From: Gnetum montanum
Lineage: Eukaryota; Streptophyta; Gnetopsida; Gnetales; Gnetaceae
Direction of reading: 5' to 3'
Assembly (NCBI GenBank): GCA_015680685.1
Contig: MNCI01008343.1
Span: 56,470-113,548 of the forward strand
Length of the DNA stretch: 57,079 nt
The position numbers and the translations under genes are program-made. Below are positions 35,678 to 49,189 of this stretch, one piece after another (position 1 is the first letter of the stretch; the number at the start of each line of letters is the position of its first letter). The notes below the pieces were generated by a model. It made no database searches and had not been told where the DNA came from. It was given only the letters and a program-made list of their open reading frames with translations.

Positions 35678-36720
35678 TGATGAGTGGCGAGGTACCCCTA
35701 CACTCAACCATACGAAGACGAGCGTGCACGCGCGATCCGGTCAAACTCCGCAGACTAAATGCCTTAACACCACAAGAAACACTTGGGGTTAATCGTTCGT
35801 TGTCTTCCCGGGCTTGCTTGTAAGTGTCACAGTGTATGGTTAAGCAAGTCTGAGGTATGTGATTTTTTTGGTATTTTTCGGTTTATCTTCTATGCTATCA
35901 GAGGAAAGGGTTGAGAAACTAAGCTAAATCTAACTAATGTCCTAAGTCTAGTTTAACTAGCGTCAGCATCCGTTCCCACTTACCGGACACACCCTGAACT
36001 ATGCAACTGTGGCTTACCAAACGCTAATCGTTACTGGGATCACCACACGTAACGCAAGTGCTTGGAGTGGTCGTACTGAGGCACCTATTTAGCCTAAGTG
36101 TGATAAGCAGTCGATTCCTTAGTCAGCCGTACACACCCGTGGGTGCTCGTAACTAAGTCATACTTATCACACGTTCTAGCCTAGCAATGAGCAGCCGATT
36201 CCTTGACTAGCCATACACATTGGACTACCATTGGGATTACCAAGCGCAGAATCCTGGAATACGCTACTGGGTTACCAAGCAGCCAATGCTCGTAATCAAG
36301 TCGTACTCATGCGCTGCGACAAGCAGCCGATTCCTTGACTAGCCGTACACGTCTGTAGACGCTCGTAATCAAGTCGTACTTGTGCGCACTAGGAAAGCAG
36401 TAAATAAACAACAATAAAACCACGTGCTGCAAGGTTTATCCAATCAAGTTCGTCTTTATTGCCGTACACAACTTGGGTTCAGGTTACAAGCTGCTCGAAT
36501 AAAGAGCCGTTCACTCTAGGACTCCTACTACGGGCACATGGGAAAAATTCTAACTCTGGAGTGATCAATCTACCAGAGCTTCGCTACTTCTAGCCAGGAT
36601 TTTGAAAATGAAGGGAGTGCCGCCTCTTATTTATAGATATGGCGGCGGACCGCGATATCGCGTACGCGATATCGCAGGAGAAGACGTGATATCGCGGCAC
36701 ATGCAGGTCGCGTCTCATCA
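35678..36720 (-). repeat. E1 3' LTR
   Basis: A 1043-bp LTR, the full-length type with all internal repeat modules (about 36080-36390). Perfect U3 dyad at 36654-36673. The TATA element reads as TTTATAG in plus sense near 36630. Confidence 0.95.
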
Positions 36721-38602
36721 TAACCCCATGACTGAATGAAAACTCGTCCTTGAGTTCTTTACAATGATATCAGGTAGGTATGGGATTATTAGGGGAAATG
36801 GAACTAATGGGGTGACATGTGAACGGTCTTTATTACAAGACTTGACAAAACCGGTGTTTATGACAACAAGGGTGAATACCTTATTACAATGACATCAGGC
36901 CACAGTTGGAAGCTGAGAGAAAAGAGGAGAGAGAATAGAAGAGACGAAGAGAGAAGAGTCTTGTTGCTGCGAACGCCTAGATTGCGCCTTTCGTTGTCCA
37001 TCCGTAAGCGCATTATCAATTCTGCTCCTTGCATAGCAGCTTCAATGTGGCTCCACTCCAAGTGTTTGCTCCAGATCCATTCCATTGTTGAATGATGGCC
37101 ATCTGCACCCACAACACAATCATATATTAGCAAGGGTAATTGAATTATTAAGTAAATCATACCTTGCTTCAGTTTAGGTTCCTTGGCTAAGTTGTGGTAT
37201 GGCTAATATGGATCTGGGAAAATGTGGATGATGGCTACCAAAGGTGTAGGGGTTAGGAAGAAAAATGAAAAAAATCTGGGGCTTAGGATAAAAATCGAAA
37301 AATCAGGCCCTGTACCCCCATGACTAATCGTGAACCTCCAGTAGCGTTAGAATGGAGAAAGAAAAGGAGCATGAAGGATAGGGAAAAAGGGACAACTATG
37401 GCATCGGTGAAGGGGATGTCATGATGGAAATGAACAAAAAATGTTAATTAAGTGCAAAAATGTTAAGGAAAAGAAGTTAACTAATGTTCCAAATAGGAAT
37501 GTCAGTGGGTCCTCCCCAAAGCAGGCTCATGCCCTTAATGCCCTGACAATCCCACATTCAAAGAGTCCGTGGGCTATGGGAATGTCCTTTGGAACAAGAG
37601 TTAAAGTCTTAACCGTAAGAATTTACCAAAAAGAAAACAAAGCATCAACCAAAGTATATACAATGATACAATCGGCAATGAGGGGAAAAATGGAGAGAAG
37701 GATGGGAAGAAAGAGGAATGAAATGGAATCCCAAGAACAAGGTGGTGTACAGCCCCTTGTGTATTTCATGATTAATATGACTTGGCGAATCTCATTCCAA
37801 CTCAGGCCTCAAACCAACCACTTCCAGTGACTTCGCATCAATGCATTTGGTCAAACCATCCACTTGGATAACAAGGATGCATCTTCGAAGAGCCACCACC
37901 ATTTCGACGAAACAACGGAGAGAATGGGAAGCAAGAAGGACCTTAGTTAGAGGGAACACTTTGGTTCCATAACCAGTGCTTGCAGCCCAAATTTTATTTC
38001 ATCTAAGGGGTGTGCTTTGAATCCTCACTTTTGCTTTTTGCTTTTTTTTTTCTCTTCTTTTTTTTTCCTTTTTTTTTGTGTTTTGTGTTTTTATGCGTGG
38101 GGACCACACCATGCAAAGACTTCTTATTTTTATTGTCCTAGCTTCCGATTTTTGGGTAACATCGGAACGGCGAGAAAACCCAAGAAGAAAACATCCAAGC
38201 ACCCAAGTGAATGACCAACACAAAAACATCAAGTTCCCTTGAAGTCACACCCTTTGCAATCCTTGAGTCCGTCCTTAGTTTGAGAAATGCCCAGTCACCT
38301 GTTCATTGAAGTTCTTATTAAGAGGGAACTGTACATTTCCAAGCCAAGGGAAACCATAGACTTGATGGATGGATGGATGAAGTGATCTCATTGCCTGTCA
38401 TATCAAAAGAACATACCTTAGTATCAACAATGTAACTTAAAGGTAAAAACCAAACATTAGCAATCAATGAAAACAGTTCATCCCATCGGCCTGAACACTT
38501 ATTGGGTGACGAACTTACATGATGGATGGAAACACACACACAAACAAAAAATGGAAAAAGTATAACGATGGTGTAAAACAAAAACATTAAAAGTTAAAGA
38601 AA
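36721..38602 (-). other. E1 3' non-coding region with polypurine tract
   Basis: The polypurine tract is at 36721-36733 (minus sense GTCATGGGGTTA next to the LTR). The remainder aligns by eye along its length with 47330-49150 of E2, including the shared poly-pyrimidine block near 38040-38080. The longest ORF (37441-37830 plus) is not conserved in E2, so no protein is called. Confidence 0.75.
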
Positions 38603-39416
38603 NNNNNNNNNNNNNNNNNNNNNNNNNNNNNNNNNNNNNNNNNNNNNNNNNNNNNNNNNNNNNNNNNNNNNNNNNNNNNNNNNNNNNNNNNNNNNNNNNN
38701 NNNNNNNNNNNNNNNNNNNNNNNNNNNNNNNNNNNNNNNNNNNNNNNNNNNNNNNNNNNNNNNNNNNNNNNNNNNNNNNNNNNNNNNNNNNNNNNNNNNN
38801 NNNNNNNNNNNNNNNNNNNNNNNNNNNNNNNNNNNNNNNNNNNNNNNNNNNNNNNNNNNNNNNNNNNNNNNNNNNNNNNNNNNNNNNNNNNNNNNNNNNN
38901 NNNNNNNNNNNNNNNNNNNNNNNNNNNNNNNNNNNNNNNNNNNNNNNNNNNNNNNNNNNNNNNNNNNNNNNNNNNNNNNNNNNNNNNNNNNNNNNNNNNN
39001 NNNNNNNNNNNNNNNNNNNNNNNNNNNNNNNNNNNNNNNNNNNNNNNNNNNNNNNNNNNNNNNNNNNNNNNNNNNNNNNNNNNNNNNNNNNNNNNNNNNN
39101 NNNNNNNNNNNNNNNNNNNNNNNNNNNNNNNNNNNNNNNNNNNNNNNNNNNNNNNNNNNNNNNNNNNNNNNNNNNNNNNNNNNNNNNNNNNNNNNNNNNN
39201 NNNNNNNNNNNNNNNNNNNNNNNNNNNNNNNNNNNNNNNNNNNNNNNNNNNNNNNNNNNNNNNNNNNNNNNNNNNNNNNNNNNNNNNNNNNNNNNNNNNN
39301 NNNNNNNNNNNNNNNNNNNNNNNNNNNNNNNNNNNNNNNNNNNNNNNNNNNNNNNNNNNNNNNNNNNNNNNNNNNNNNNNNNNNNNNNNNNNNNNNNNNN
39401 NNNNNNNNNNNNNNNN
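38603..39416. other. assembly gap (814 N)
   Basis: Undetermined bases inside E1. The gap hides the junction between gag and the 3' region, so presence or absence of pol cannot be judged and the true length may differ. Confidence 0.99.
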
Positions 39417-41823
39417 TACGGTATGTGTTAACATAACCGTATGCGTTACACTCCCTTGGACTGAAGGGTGCTCCGAAGTGTTAGTAGTTAGAGGCCTATA
39501 CATGGCCTTAACCGCTTGTTGTTGCGAGAGTCTGTCTGGGCTCCTAGTTCTGAAAAAGGGTCTCTTTTTTGTACAGTTGTCGCTAGAACTAGTATCTGAT
39601 TGGATATTTAGACTCTGAATATTTACAGCTCTTGCGGCATGGTGTTGCTGCGGTTGGGTAGGCAATTCCCCTTGCATTGTTGGAGCAGGAGGTGTTATGG
39701 GAACTACTTGAGGAAGCGGTGCGGGTGGAGTTAGAGGATGGACGGAATGTGAGACATCTCTAGGAGGAGAAGGAGTCCTTCTGAAGTACTCCCGAGCGTG
39801 GTAGTGACGTTGCGGGGTAGTGTGACCCATAGAGTCACTTGGAGAAACCGGCTGCTGCACATAATAACCATAAGGATCAGGCTGCCGGTAAGGGTAACCC
39901 TCGGGGTGTTTGCCGTTGATTAAGTCTTGGATTTAATGCATACACCCCAGACTCCTGCAGATGTGAGATAATTGGGCAACATCCCTTAGGATGGTCATAG
40001 TAGCAGACCTCACATCCACCATCATTGTCTGAATCCGAATTTTCAGCCTCATTGGAGTTAGAAATTTTTCCCTTACCCTTGTTATGTGCAGGGTTAGAGT
40101 TTCTTTGCATGTTTTTGCCTTTATCACTACTTTGCTCATCCTTAGACTCCTCTACGATTTTTAGGACTGTTTCTATTCATGAGTTTAAGGAATCCCACAT
40201 TTGGTCTACCTTAGCCGATACCTCCGTTGTTAACTTTTGGATCGGCACGGTTTTCCTGTTCACCAACTCTTCGAGTGGTGACTCATCCTCCTCATCACAG
40301 AATTTCACTCCCTTCTTGCGAAGGGAGGGATCACGGTTGTATTCCTCCGCACTCTCTCTTTTACGTAGCTCACCCTCTTCTTGCGCTACTTGTTCCAACA
40401 AAACTTCAACTTCATGGGCTCTTAATTGGGAGAGTCTCCCTTGGGCGTAAGTCCTAAGAGATCTTCTCGTTTCATTTCGTAGCACATCCACGAGGTGGCG
40501 AAGTTGAGCCCGTTTAGCGTACCCATGGCCCGGGCAACAATGTAGCAGTGTGTAGTAACGGGCCATGGCAGCATCCAAGGATTCATAAGCTCCTTGTTTC
40601 CAGCCTTGGATCTGCTTACACAAGTTAGACACTCTGGAGTACGTTTGATATTTGTTGTTGAACAATTCAAGCATCGTACTCCACCTCCTGATGTTCTCCG
40701 ATTCTAAGGACCGGTACCAGCTCTCTGCTTCTTTAATGAGTGACCTTGGGAACAACTTGAGTTTCTGCCACTCATTTTCTATGTTCTGCAAGGCACAGGC
40801 ATCATGGAATGCCTGTAAATGATGCTGAGGATCAGTGTTGTATCCCCCTTCAAAACATGGGATATTATTTATATCCAAATGCTTGATCCTGCTATCGTTT
40901 AAATGCCTTGTGGGAATCCTAACTGCCTCTCTAATATCAAGCATACTTTGGGTTGCGAATAGGGGTTCGTCATTATCATCTCTTTCATGACGTCTGTGAT
41001 GCCTACGTGGTGGTTCCCTATTCTCCCTATGTCCTTGCCCTTGTCCTAACTCCTCTCGACTTTCTTGTTGAGGCATTTCATCTCTTTTACCTTTACTCTC
41101 CGCGTTATGCTCATGGTGGCTGCGCCCAGATTTGGATGGAGAGAGTGAATGTTGAGATGGAGGAGCAGAGGAAGGGGATCCATTACCATGGTGATGTTTC
41201 TTGCCTTCTCTTTGGCTGCTTCGGCCCCGATCGTTGTGACGATCAACGAGTCTGTCATTAGTGTGAGTAGTTGTTCCTGCCGTGAACAGCTAGTGCTCAC
41301 GGGGATCAGAGCCTGGAATATGTATTGTTAATCTAAGGCCCTGATGCCTAACCTCTTCACTAAAGTGAGGAGGAGGAACATCATTTTCTAAGAAACCCAT
41401 CGTGAGGGGCTCCTCTTCTCCTATTTCACTAATGACATGGGGAACCTTGCCCTTCAATAGTGAATGTTGGCTTTCCTGCCTTGCATCCTGAATACGTTGG
41501 GCGTTTGTGGGATGATAATCCCATGTGTCATGGTCATCCAAAACGTATTCAGCAAGCAGCTCTTGCATGCCAATCTGTACCAAGGCACGGAAAAGCATGT
41601 TGGGAGCAGAGCGATCTGGGGGTAACACGATGTTACCTTGCATGTCTCTCTACCGAAGTTGCTTATCTTGATGGAAAACAAAGGTAAAACCCAGCACATA
41701 CTCATCAGGATGAGTATATGTGACTTTGGATTGTTGAGGACATGGTTGATTTCGGTTATGCGTATGATCCTGACTTTCTCCTGTATTGTCCTTAGGTGAG
41801 TTGATTGCATGAGAAGAAGCCAT
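39417..41823 (-). pseudogene. E1 gag, inactivated by nonsense changes and a deletion
   Basis: Homologous to E3 Gag over its whole length, starting at ATG 41823-41821. In-frame stops occur at 41650-41652 (TAG where E3 has Trp TGG), 41290-41292 (TAG for Gln CAG) and 40177-40179 (TGA for Arg CGA), all single transitions of the cytosine-deamination kind. A deletion of over 100 bp near 39899-39905 joins QRQTPRG to the later proline-rich tail out of frame. The capsid core (40177-41076) is otherwise open for 299 codons and keeps the CPGHGYAKR motif. The knuckle CEVCYYDH is present near 40000. After the deletion a frame from 39860 continues to the gap, including KKRPFFRTRSP. Confidence 0.92.
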
Positions 41824-41950
41824 TTCTAATGGGGTGCTAACTTTCGCCGTTATTTGTGTTCTTGATTAACTGATTAACCCTAAGGTTTGTTTTAGGCTCA
41901 CAACGATGTGAGTGATATCCCTTATGTTTAATTGACGTGAAAACACTTAG

Positions 41951-41968
41951 TCCTCGTCAACGACACCA
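41951..41968 (-). other. E1 primer-binding site, mutated
   Basis: Minus-sense TGGTGTCGTTGACGAGGA adjoins the 5' LTR. It differs at four positions from the perfect tRNA-Asp complement in E3. Confidence 0.8.
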
Positions 41969-41969
41969 A

Positions 41970-42860
41970 TGATGAGTGGCGAGGTACCCCTACACTCAAC
42001 CATACGAATATGAACGTGCACGCGCGATCCGATCGAACTCCGCAGACTAAATGCCTTAACACCACAAGAAACACTTGGGGTTAATCGTTTGTTGTCTTCC
42101 CAGGCTTGCTTGTAAGTGTCATGGTGTATGGTTAAGCAAGTTTGAGGTATGTGATTTTTTTGGTATTTTTCGGTTTATCTTCTATGCTATCAGAGGAAAG
42201 GGTTGAGAAACTAAGCTAACTCTAACTAATGTCCTAAGTCTAAGTTAACTAGCGTCAGCATCCGTTCCCACTTACTGGACACACCCGGAACTATGCAACT
42301 GTGGCTTACCAAATGCTAATCGTTACTGGGATCGCTACACATAACACAAGTGCTCGAAGTGGCCGTACTGAGGCACCTATTTAGCCTAAGTGTGATAAGC
42401 AACCGATTCCTTAGCCGGCCGTACACACCCGTGGGTGCTCGTAACTAAGTCGTATTTATCACCCGTTCTAGCCTAGCAATGAGCAGCCGATTCCTTGACT
42501 AGCCGTACACGTCCGTAGATGCTCGTAATCAAGTCGTACTTGTGTGCACTAGGAAAGCAGTAAATAAACAACAATAAAACCACGTGCTACAAGGTTTATC
42601 CAATCAAGTTCGTCTTTATTGCCGTACACAACTTGGGTTCAGGTTACAAGCTGCTCGAATAAAGAGTCGTTCACTCTAGGACTCCTACTGCGGGCACATG
42701 GGAAAAATTCTAACTCTGGAGTGATCAATTGGCCAAAGCTTCGCTACTTCTAGCCAGGATTTTGAAAATGAAGGGAGTGCCGCCTCTTATTTATAGATAT
42801 GGCAGCGGACCGCGATATCGCGTATGCGATATCGCGGCACATGCAGGTCGCGTCTCATCA
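41970..42860 (-). repeat. E1 5' LTR with internal deletion
   Basis: An 891-bp LTR; same ends as the 3' copy. It lacks about 125 bp spanning one repeat module (between two copies of CCGATTCCTTGACTAGCC) and about 19 bp near the U3 start. The U3 dyad at 42814-42833 has one C-to-T change. Confidence 0.95.
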
Positions 42861-42865
42861 GTGGT

Positions 42866-44099
42866 AAAGTAACTACAAGTGGGGCAATAATAGCTAGAAT
42901 AGTGGAAGTAGGAGTAATTGCACTAGTAGTTTAGGAAATATGTATGGAAAATGGATTGGTGGAGTTGATGATATTAACATGATGAAGAATGATGCTTTGT
43001 AGTTATGTTGTAGGCTAATGAAAGAGTTCTGTAGGCAAAGAAGTACGAGGATTCTTATCTTCATCATTGTCATGAATGCCGATGTCACCACCCTAGTTGT
43101 ATGGTCCTAGAACTAGTAATTTCTATTGTAATTGATATTGAACTTTTTCATTAGTTAATCCAATATGTTCTATATTTGTTGGATTTCAATGTTAGCTAGC
43201 ACCTAAATCTCATTTTTAATGGTTAAGTAATTTGCTAGTGCTATACTTTCAAACTAATCAAGCTCAATAGGATGGCTAGGCTTGGGTAGGAAAGGTTCCA
43301 AATTGTTGTTAGCTTCATACACTATCATCCTTCATAGTTTGTTTTTAGACAATATGATGTTAAGCTTTAATTTGATGCATGAAATTTTGTAATCATGCTT
43401 GGTCATGGGTGCATGAATTCTTGAGCTTGCTACATCTTCATTAGTTTATGGACTTAGGAGCTATAAGATGAATTAGATCCTTGGCTAGGCATGGATTTAA
43501 AGAGTATTTCCTACTCACACTTGGAAATATGGATCAAGGGCAAATGGAAAAAATATAATATATTAAATCTAAGTAAAAGCATGGAAAATAAGAATGCTAG
43601 AAAGGACCTATGGACTATAGGTGATGGATTTATGATACTAGAAAACCTATTGGCCCTCCTTATAGCACCAAAAATGTTTATACAAAAATGTTCTCTTGCA
43701 AATCTATAGGAACACCTCCATGAATCACATGTTTGGGTGTATGACCCATGGCCATAAATGGTCTTTGGATTTATGTAGCCCTCAATAGATTAATGATTAT
43801 AAAATGAAGAGGCATGAAACTTTAATCAACTACAAATTTGTCCTACCATCTAGCATATAGTTGATAGGGGTACAATAAAATGATGATAAAGTCAATGCTA
43901 AAATCGATGAAATATGGGGGATGTATTCTAAAATCTAAGTTACAATAAAATGAGGTTAACTATATGATTTTTCTTTTATCATTCACCCCTATAAAAATAT
44001 ATATTATTATATCTATGAAATTTTATCTTATCATCTTCAATGTTTTTATTCTATGTTTGTTTAGGTATTCCTTTTGAAGACTTTTCTAAAATTATGATG
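42866..44099. other. AT-rich DNA between E1 and a LINE remnant
   Basis: The left end is the continuation of the site where E1 inserted. Short ORFs only (for example 43491-43709 plus); no domain recognised. Confidence 0.45.
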
Positions 44100-45790
44100 T
44101 AGTAATATTTTTTGATAGACTTATTAGCTAATCTTATTTGGACATAATCAAAGAATCAAAGATGTCATTCCTATACCTTATCATAATTGAAATCATAATT
44201 TTGGATAGGTGGAAAAATTATTTTCAAGAATTATTAAATGAAAAATTCCTAAAAAAGATATCCAAGATGAAGAATCAATTTTTGGTTTAGTTAATGAAAT
44301 TTCCTTCTTTAAGGTAAAGACAACCTTATCAAAGATGAAAAAATGGAAAAAATTTTGGACCATATAATATTCTTACAAATGTTTGAAAAGCATTGAAATA
44401 TATAGGAGTTTCTTGGCAAAAACAATTATTTAAAAAAATTTTAAATGATGAAGAAATGCCTAATAATTGAAGAAAAAGATTTATTATTCCCATTTACAAA
44501 AATAAAGAAGACATATAAAATTGTGCAAAATATAGAGGGATCAAACTAATGAGTCATACTATAAAGCTTTGGGAGAGATTTATAGAGTAGTATTTTAGTA
44601 GTATGAAAAAATCAAATTGGATTTATGCTAAGGAGCTCTACTATAGAGGCTATTTTACTAATATGATAGTTAATGGAAAAATTATAAAAACATTGAAAAA
44701 ATCTCTATATGATCTTCATTGACTTGGAAAAATCATATGATAAAGTGCCTAGAGATATTATTTGGTGGATTTTGCAAAGGAAAAACATCCCTAATAAATA
44801 TATTAAGTAATTCAAAACATGTATAAAGGAGCTACCATTAAAATTAAAACAACTTGTGAAACAACATTTGATTTTCCAGTCATAGTAGGTCTACATTAAA
44901 GCTCTATGCTAAGCTTAGGCTTATTTTCCATTATTATGGATGAATTAGCAAAGGAAATATAAGATGAGATTTCTGGTGTATACTATTTGTAGATATTGTG
45001 TTGGTAAATACAACTTGAGAATATATTACTTTTAAAATGGAAAAGTGGAGAGATGCTCAAGAATCAAAAGGCTTAAAAATTAGCAAGAGTAAGATAGAAT
45101 ATGATTTTAATAATAACATAAATAGTGGTAAAATAGAAGTGATAATTCAAGGTTGAAAAGTCCCTTACCACAAAAAATTTGACTATCTAAGATCAATCCT
45201 TTAATGAGATGGTGAAATTGATAAAGATATAAGAAATAGATTTGAGGTTGGATGGTGAAAACTAAGATAAGCTAGTGATGTTCTATGTGATAAAAGAATA
45301 CTAATAAAATTGGAAGAAAAATTTTATAGGATAACAATCAAGCTTGTTGTCTTATATGATGCTAAATGTTGGGTAGTACAAAAGAGACATGAACAACAAA
45401 TCAATATGGCAAAAATGTGAATGCTTCCGTAGATGTTATATATTACCAAAATAGATAAACTACATAATAAAGATATTAGAGAAAGACTTGGAATGATTTC
45501 TATTTTAGATAAGCTATAAGAATGATGACTTGGATGATTTGAAAAATATGCAAAGAAGATTAGACAATGAGCCTATAAATAAAGGTTGCTACATTAATAT
45601 TCTAGGAAAGCTACCAAAGCAAGACCAAAAAAGATATAGGGAAAAATCAATTAAAGATTATTCAAAGAAACTATTAATAAATAAAGATTTAGCTCTTCAT
45701 AGAGGTTAATAGTGAAAAAAAAAACTCATGTAGCCAACATGATTTTATTGGAACAAGGCTAGGATGATGATGATGATGAAACATTCAAAG
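44100..45790 (+). pseudogene. degenerate LINE (non-LTR retrotransposon) reverse transcriptase
   Basis: Across shifting plus-strand frames the typical plant L1-like RT is visible in order: RWKNYFQELLNEK (about 44206), ILNDEEMPNN then IIPIYKNKEDI, CAKYRGIKLMSHTIKLWER (about 44525-44580), the LEKAYDKVPR-like block near 44735, DFPVIVGLH (about 44870), IIMDELAKEI, and FVDIVLV near 44990, where intact copies have FADD. The C-terminal part (LDDLKNMQRRLDNEP, HVANMILLEQG) ends at a GAT trinucleotide run near 45757-45778. Stops and frameshifts are frequent, so it is long dead. It would have copied its own mRNA at nicked target DNA. No endonuclease domain or target duplication was identified. Confidence 0.82.
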
Positions 45791-46493
45791 AATTTATTAT
45801 TGATTTGGTTTGAGAAGATTATTTGGAAATGAAAAGAGTATGATTAAGAAAGAAAAAATTATTAGCAACAATAAAAAATACTTATAATCATCATAATTAT
45901 AATCATATAGAATTTAATTTGTATAACCATGATAATAATGTCAATGAGGCATAACTTATTTGGTTAGAGTATGTGGTTTGTAGTTTTGCAAGTCATAGGT
46001 TTAATTATAAGGGGTATGTTGAGATGTTATTATACTTTACTTAAATTCTAGTAAGTTATCGTAACAATGCATGCAATCATGAGTTTAGTTTTGATAATCC
46101 TAATTCCACTAAAACATTGATTAGATTTTACATAAAATAGAATAATTAAAAGAAAGTTAATTAGCTTATTGATAATTATATATGTAGTTGACTTCATTAC
46201 TTGGTTTCTTCTTTCTTTTTTTCTTTATTAATTTGGTTGAGAAGAAATCTACATTGATTTGATGTAATTTATAATGATTTATTAATCTTTAAATCTAGCA
46301 TCTTCATCAATTCAACATCTTCAAAATCAAGCAACCATTCACTTAGTTCTTAAGCAAAGAAAACCTTGTAGCACTTACCTCAAATACCAATCAATCATTT
46401 TAACAAATGGTAATGCCATAGAGCAATATATTAGTAAAAAAGATCATACACTTCTTCCAAGTTAATCCCTTAAAAAATCATGCATTACCCTTA
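45791..46493. other. AT-rich DNA between LINE remnant and E2
   Basis: No feature was recognised. The five bases CCTTA (46489-46493) flank E2; the partner duplication is beyond the window. Confidence 0.45.
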
Positions 46494-47329
46494 TGATGAG
46501 CGGCGAGGTACCCCTACGCTCAACCATACGAATATGAGCGTTTCACGCATGATCCGGTCGAATTCCAAGGACTAAGTGCCTATGTGCCTTTGTGGAACAA
46601 TAATGGGTTGGTTAATCGTTGTCTTCCCAAACTTACTTGTATGTCATGGTTGTATGGTTAAGTAAGCTTGAGGCATATGATTTTTATAGCTTTTATGTGT
46701 TTTATATCCCGTGCTCATAAGGAGGGGGAGAGAGATAACTAAGTAACTAATCTAATTTAACTACTCATTAACTAAGCTCTAATTACTCCTAACATCAGTA
46801 TCCGTTCCCACTTGCCGTACACATTCTGAACCAGTGCAACGCTGTTGGGATTACCAAACGCTAATCGTTACTGGGTTACCAAGCGCTACATGCATGCTTG
46901 AAGTAGTTGTATTAAGTGTATTTAACTAAGAGAGTTGTAGGGTGAGAGAAATCATTAATCAACTAGGAAAGCATTAAATAATAATTAATGCTAATTAATC
47001 TATTCTAAATGTTACAAGGTTTATCATAAAGTTTGTCTTTCTTACCGTATGCAAAGTGTGCTCAGGTACACAATTCTCGAATAAAGATCTATTCACTCTA
47101 TGACTCCTATTGTGGGCACATAGAAATAATTCTAACTTTGTAGGGAAAAAATGGAAAGAGTTTGGCTAAGGGACTAACTGTCTAATGTGAAAACCAAGGG
47201 TGCCACCTCTTATTTATAGGCAAGGAGACAAGCCCCGATATCGGGTATCCAACATTGCATGGTTGGATTTGATATCGTAGACCTGATATTGCAGACACGA
47301 TATTGCAGTCCCGATATCGCGGTTCATCA
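46494..47329 (-). repeat. E2 3' LTR
   Basis: An 836-bp LTR (plus sense TGATGAGCGGCG to GGTTCATCA). U3 carries several GATATC-type boxes spread over about 100 bp (about 47235-47325) instead of one tight dyad, then TATAAATAAGAGG in minus sense near 47205-47218. Confidence 0.93.
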
Positions 47330-49189
47330 TACCCCCATGACTAAATGAAAAATCATCCTCAAGTTCCTTACAAAATATTGGGAAGGTATGGGATTATTGA
47401 CTGAATGACCATTGACGGTGGAACGAGGTGATAGACTCAACGTGCCGGTGAATGGATCAACAATACAATACATGACAACATTAGTGTTCATGACCATTGA
47501 GGTGAACACTATACATAAATGACATCTAGCCTTTATTTGGTAGCTGGAAAAGAAGGAGAGAGAATAAGGTGTGTTGCTACCGATGCTAAGATTGCACCTT
47601 CCGTTGTTTATCCATAGCCACACCACCAATCTTGCTCCTTTCATAAATGCTCTAGTTCTGGTCTATCCTGAGTGTTTCCTCCAGGCCTAGTCCATTGTTG
47701 TATGATCACCATCTACACACACAACACAATCACAAATGAGTGAGGGTAGATAAATCACAATGTAGTTGATACCTTGCCTCAATGTAAAGTGCATTAGCTG
47801 AGTTGTGGTTATGGTAGATACTGACTCTAGAGATTTAACACTAGTGACTACCTAAGGTGTAGGGGTTAGGAAAAATTGAAAAATTTGTGCCAGGGCTCCC
47901 ATGACTAAGAGTGGACCTCTAGTAGTGATAGGATGGAAAAAGATAAGGAATAATAAAGATGGAGAAAACGCAACAATGGCAACACCAATAAAATGGATGT
48001 CATGGATGGGGATGAAACAAAAAATTTTTGATTGCAGGAAATGTTTAAGGAAAAGAAGTTAACAAATGCACCAAAAAGGAATGCCAATGGGTCCTTCCCA
48101 AAGTAGGTTCATGCCCTTGATGCCCTAACAGACCCACAAACTAACGAGTTCATAGGCTCTAAGAATGTCATTTGGAAGCAAGAGTGAAAAACTTACCTAC
48201 AAGATCTTACTAAGGAAAAACAATGCATCAACCAAGATATAGACTAATGATAAAACTGGCAATGAGGTGAAAAATGGAAAAGAAAGGTGAAGAGGAGAGA
48301 ATGGAATGGAAACCCAAGAAAAAGGTTGTGTAAAGTCCCTTGTGTGTGTTTTATGGTTAATGTGACCAGGTAGAACTCATTCCAAATCCAGGCTCAACAA
48401 ACCACATTCAGTGACCTTGCATCAACACATTTGACCAACCTATCCTCTTGAAGTAACAAGAATGCCTCTACAAAAAGTCACCACCATTCTGAGGCGAGCG
48501 AGATGGAGAATTAGGAAGCGAGAAAGGGCCTTAGTTAGAGGGAACCTTTAGGCATGGGTAACATGTCTTTCTAGTGCCATAACTAGTGTGTGTAGCCCAT
48601 GTTCATTATTATGTCTAAGGGGTGTGCTTTGAATTATCACTCTTTTTTTTTGCATGAGAACCACACCATGCAAAGACTTATTTTGATGTACTCAACTTTC
48701 AGATATTTGATGAATGGTAGAATGGCAGAAAACTCAAGGAAAAAGCATCCAATCACTCAAGAGAATAGCCAGCACAACTGCATCGAATCCCCTTGAAGTC
48801 ACACCCTTTTCATCCTGTGAGTCTTTCCTTAGTTTGAGAAATACTGAGTTACCAATTCGTTAACAATTTTATTATAGAAAGAGACTGTATAGTTCCAAGC
48901 CAAGGGAGACCATAGGATTTTATGGATGCATGAATGACATGGACTCATTGCCTATTTAATCAAGAGAACCATACCTTAATATCAACATCATATGTCAAAG
49001 GTAAAACCCAAACATTAGCAATCAATATAGTATTATTCATGCCACCATCATGAACACTTATTGGGTGATCCCCCCAATAAAGTAATCACACAAATAAATG
49101 GTAAAAATATGAACGATGGTGTAAAACAAAAACAAGAAAGATTAAAGAAATGTGCAAAACAAAAACATGTAAAAAAAAAAATTTAGAAA
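47330..49189 (-). other. E2 3' non-coding region with polypurine tract
   Basis: The polypurine tract is at 47330-47340 (minus sense TCATGGGGGTA). Along its length it aligns by eye with 36721-38602 of E1. No conserved reading frame was found. Confidence 0.75.

Larger units (their letters stand above)
35678..42860 (-). mobile_element. E1: complete Athila-like LTR retrotransposon with an assembly gap
   Basis: Bounded by LTRs at 41970-42860 (5') and 35678-36720 (3') and by a perfect target duplication GTGGT at 35673-35677 and 42861-42865. In transcription order: 5' LTR, PBS, broken gag (41823 to about 39420), 814 unknown bases (38603-39416), 3' non-coding region, polypurine tract, 3' LTR. No pol was seen; at 7.2 kb including the gap there is little room for a full one. 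LTRs differ by roughly 4-5% over the first 400 bases by eye, mostly CG-context transitions, plus a deletion in the 5' copy. Confidence 0.93.

Noticed and set aside
37441-37830. 129-codon ORF in the E1 3' region
   Set aside because: Not conserved in the aligned E2 region (about 48040-48420), so it is a chance open frame.
38499-39860. 453-codon open frame on the minus strand
   Set aside because: Most of it is the 814-base N gap; only the first part is real (E1 gag tail) and the last part is unrelated 3' region.
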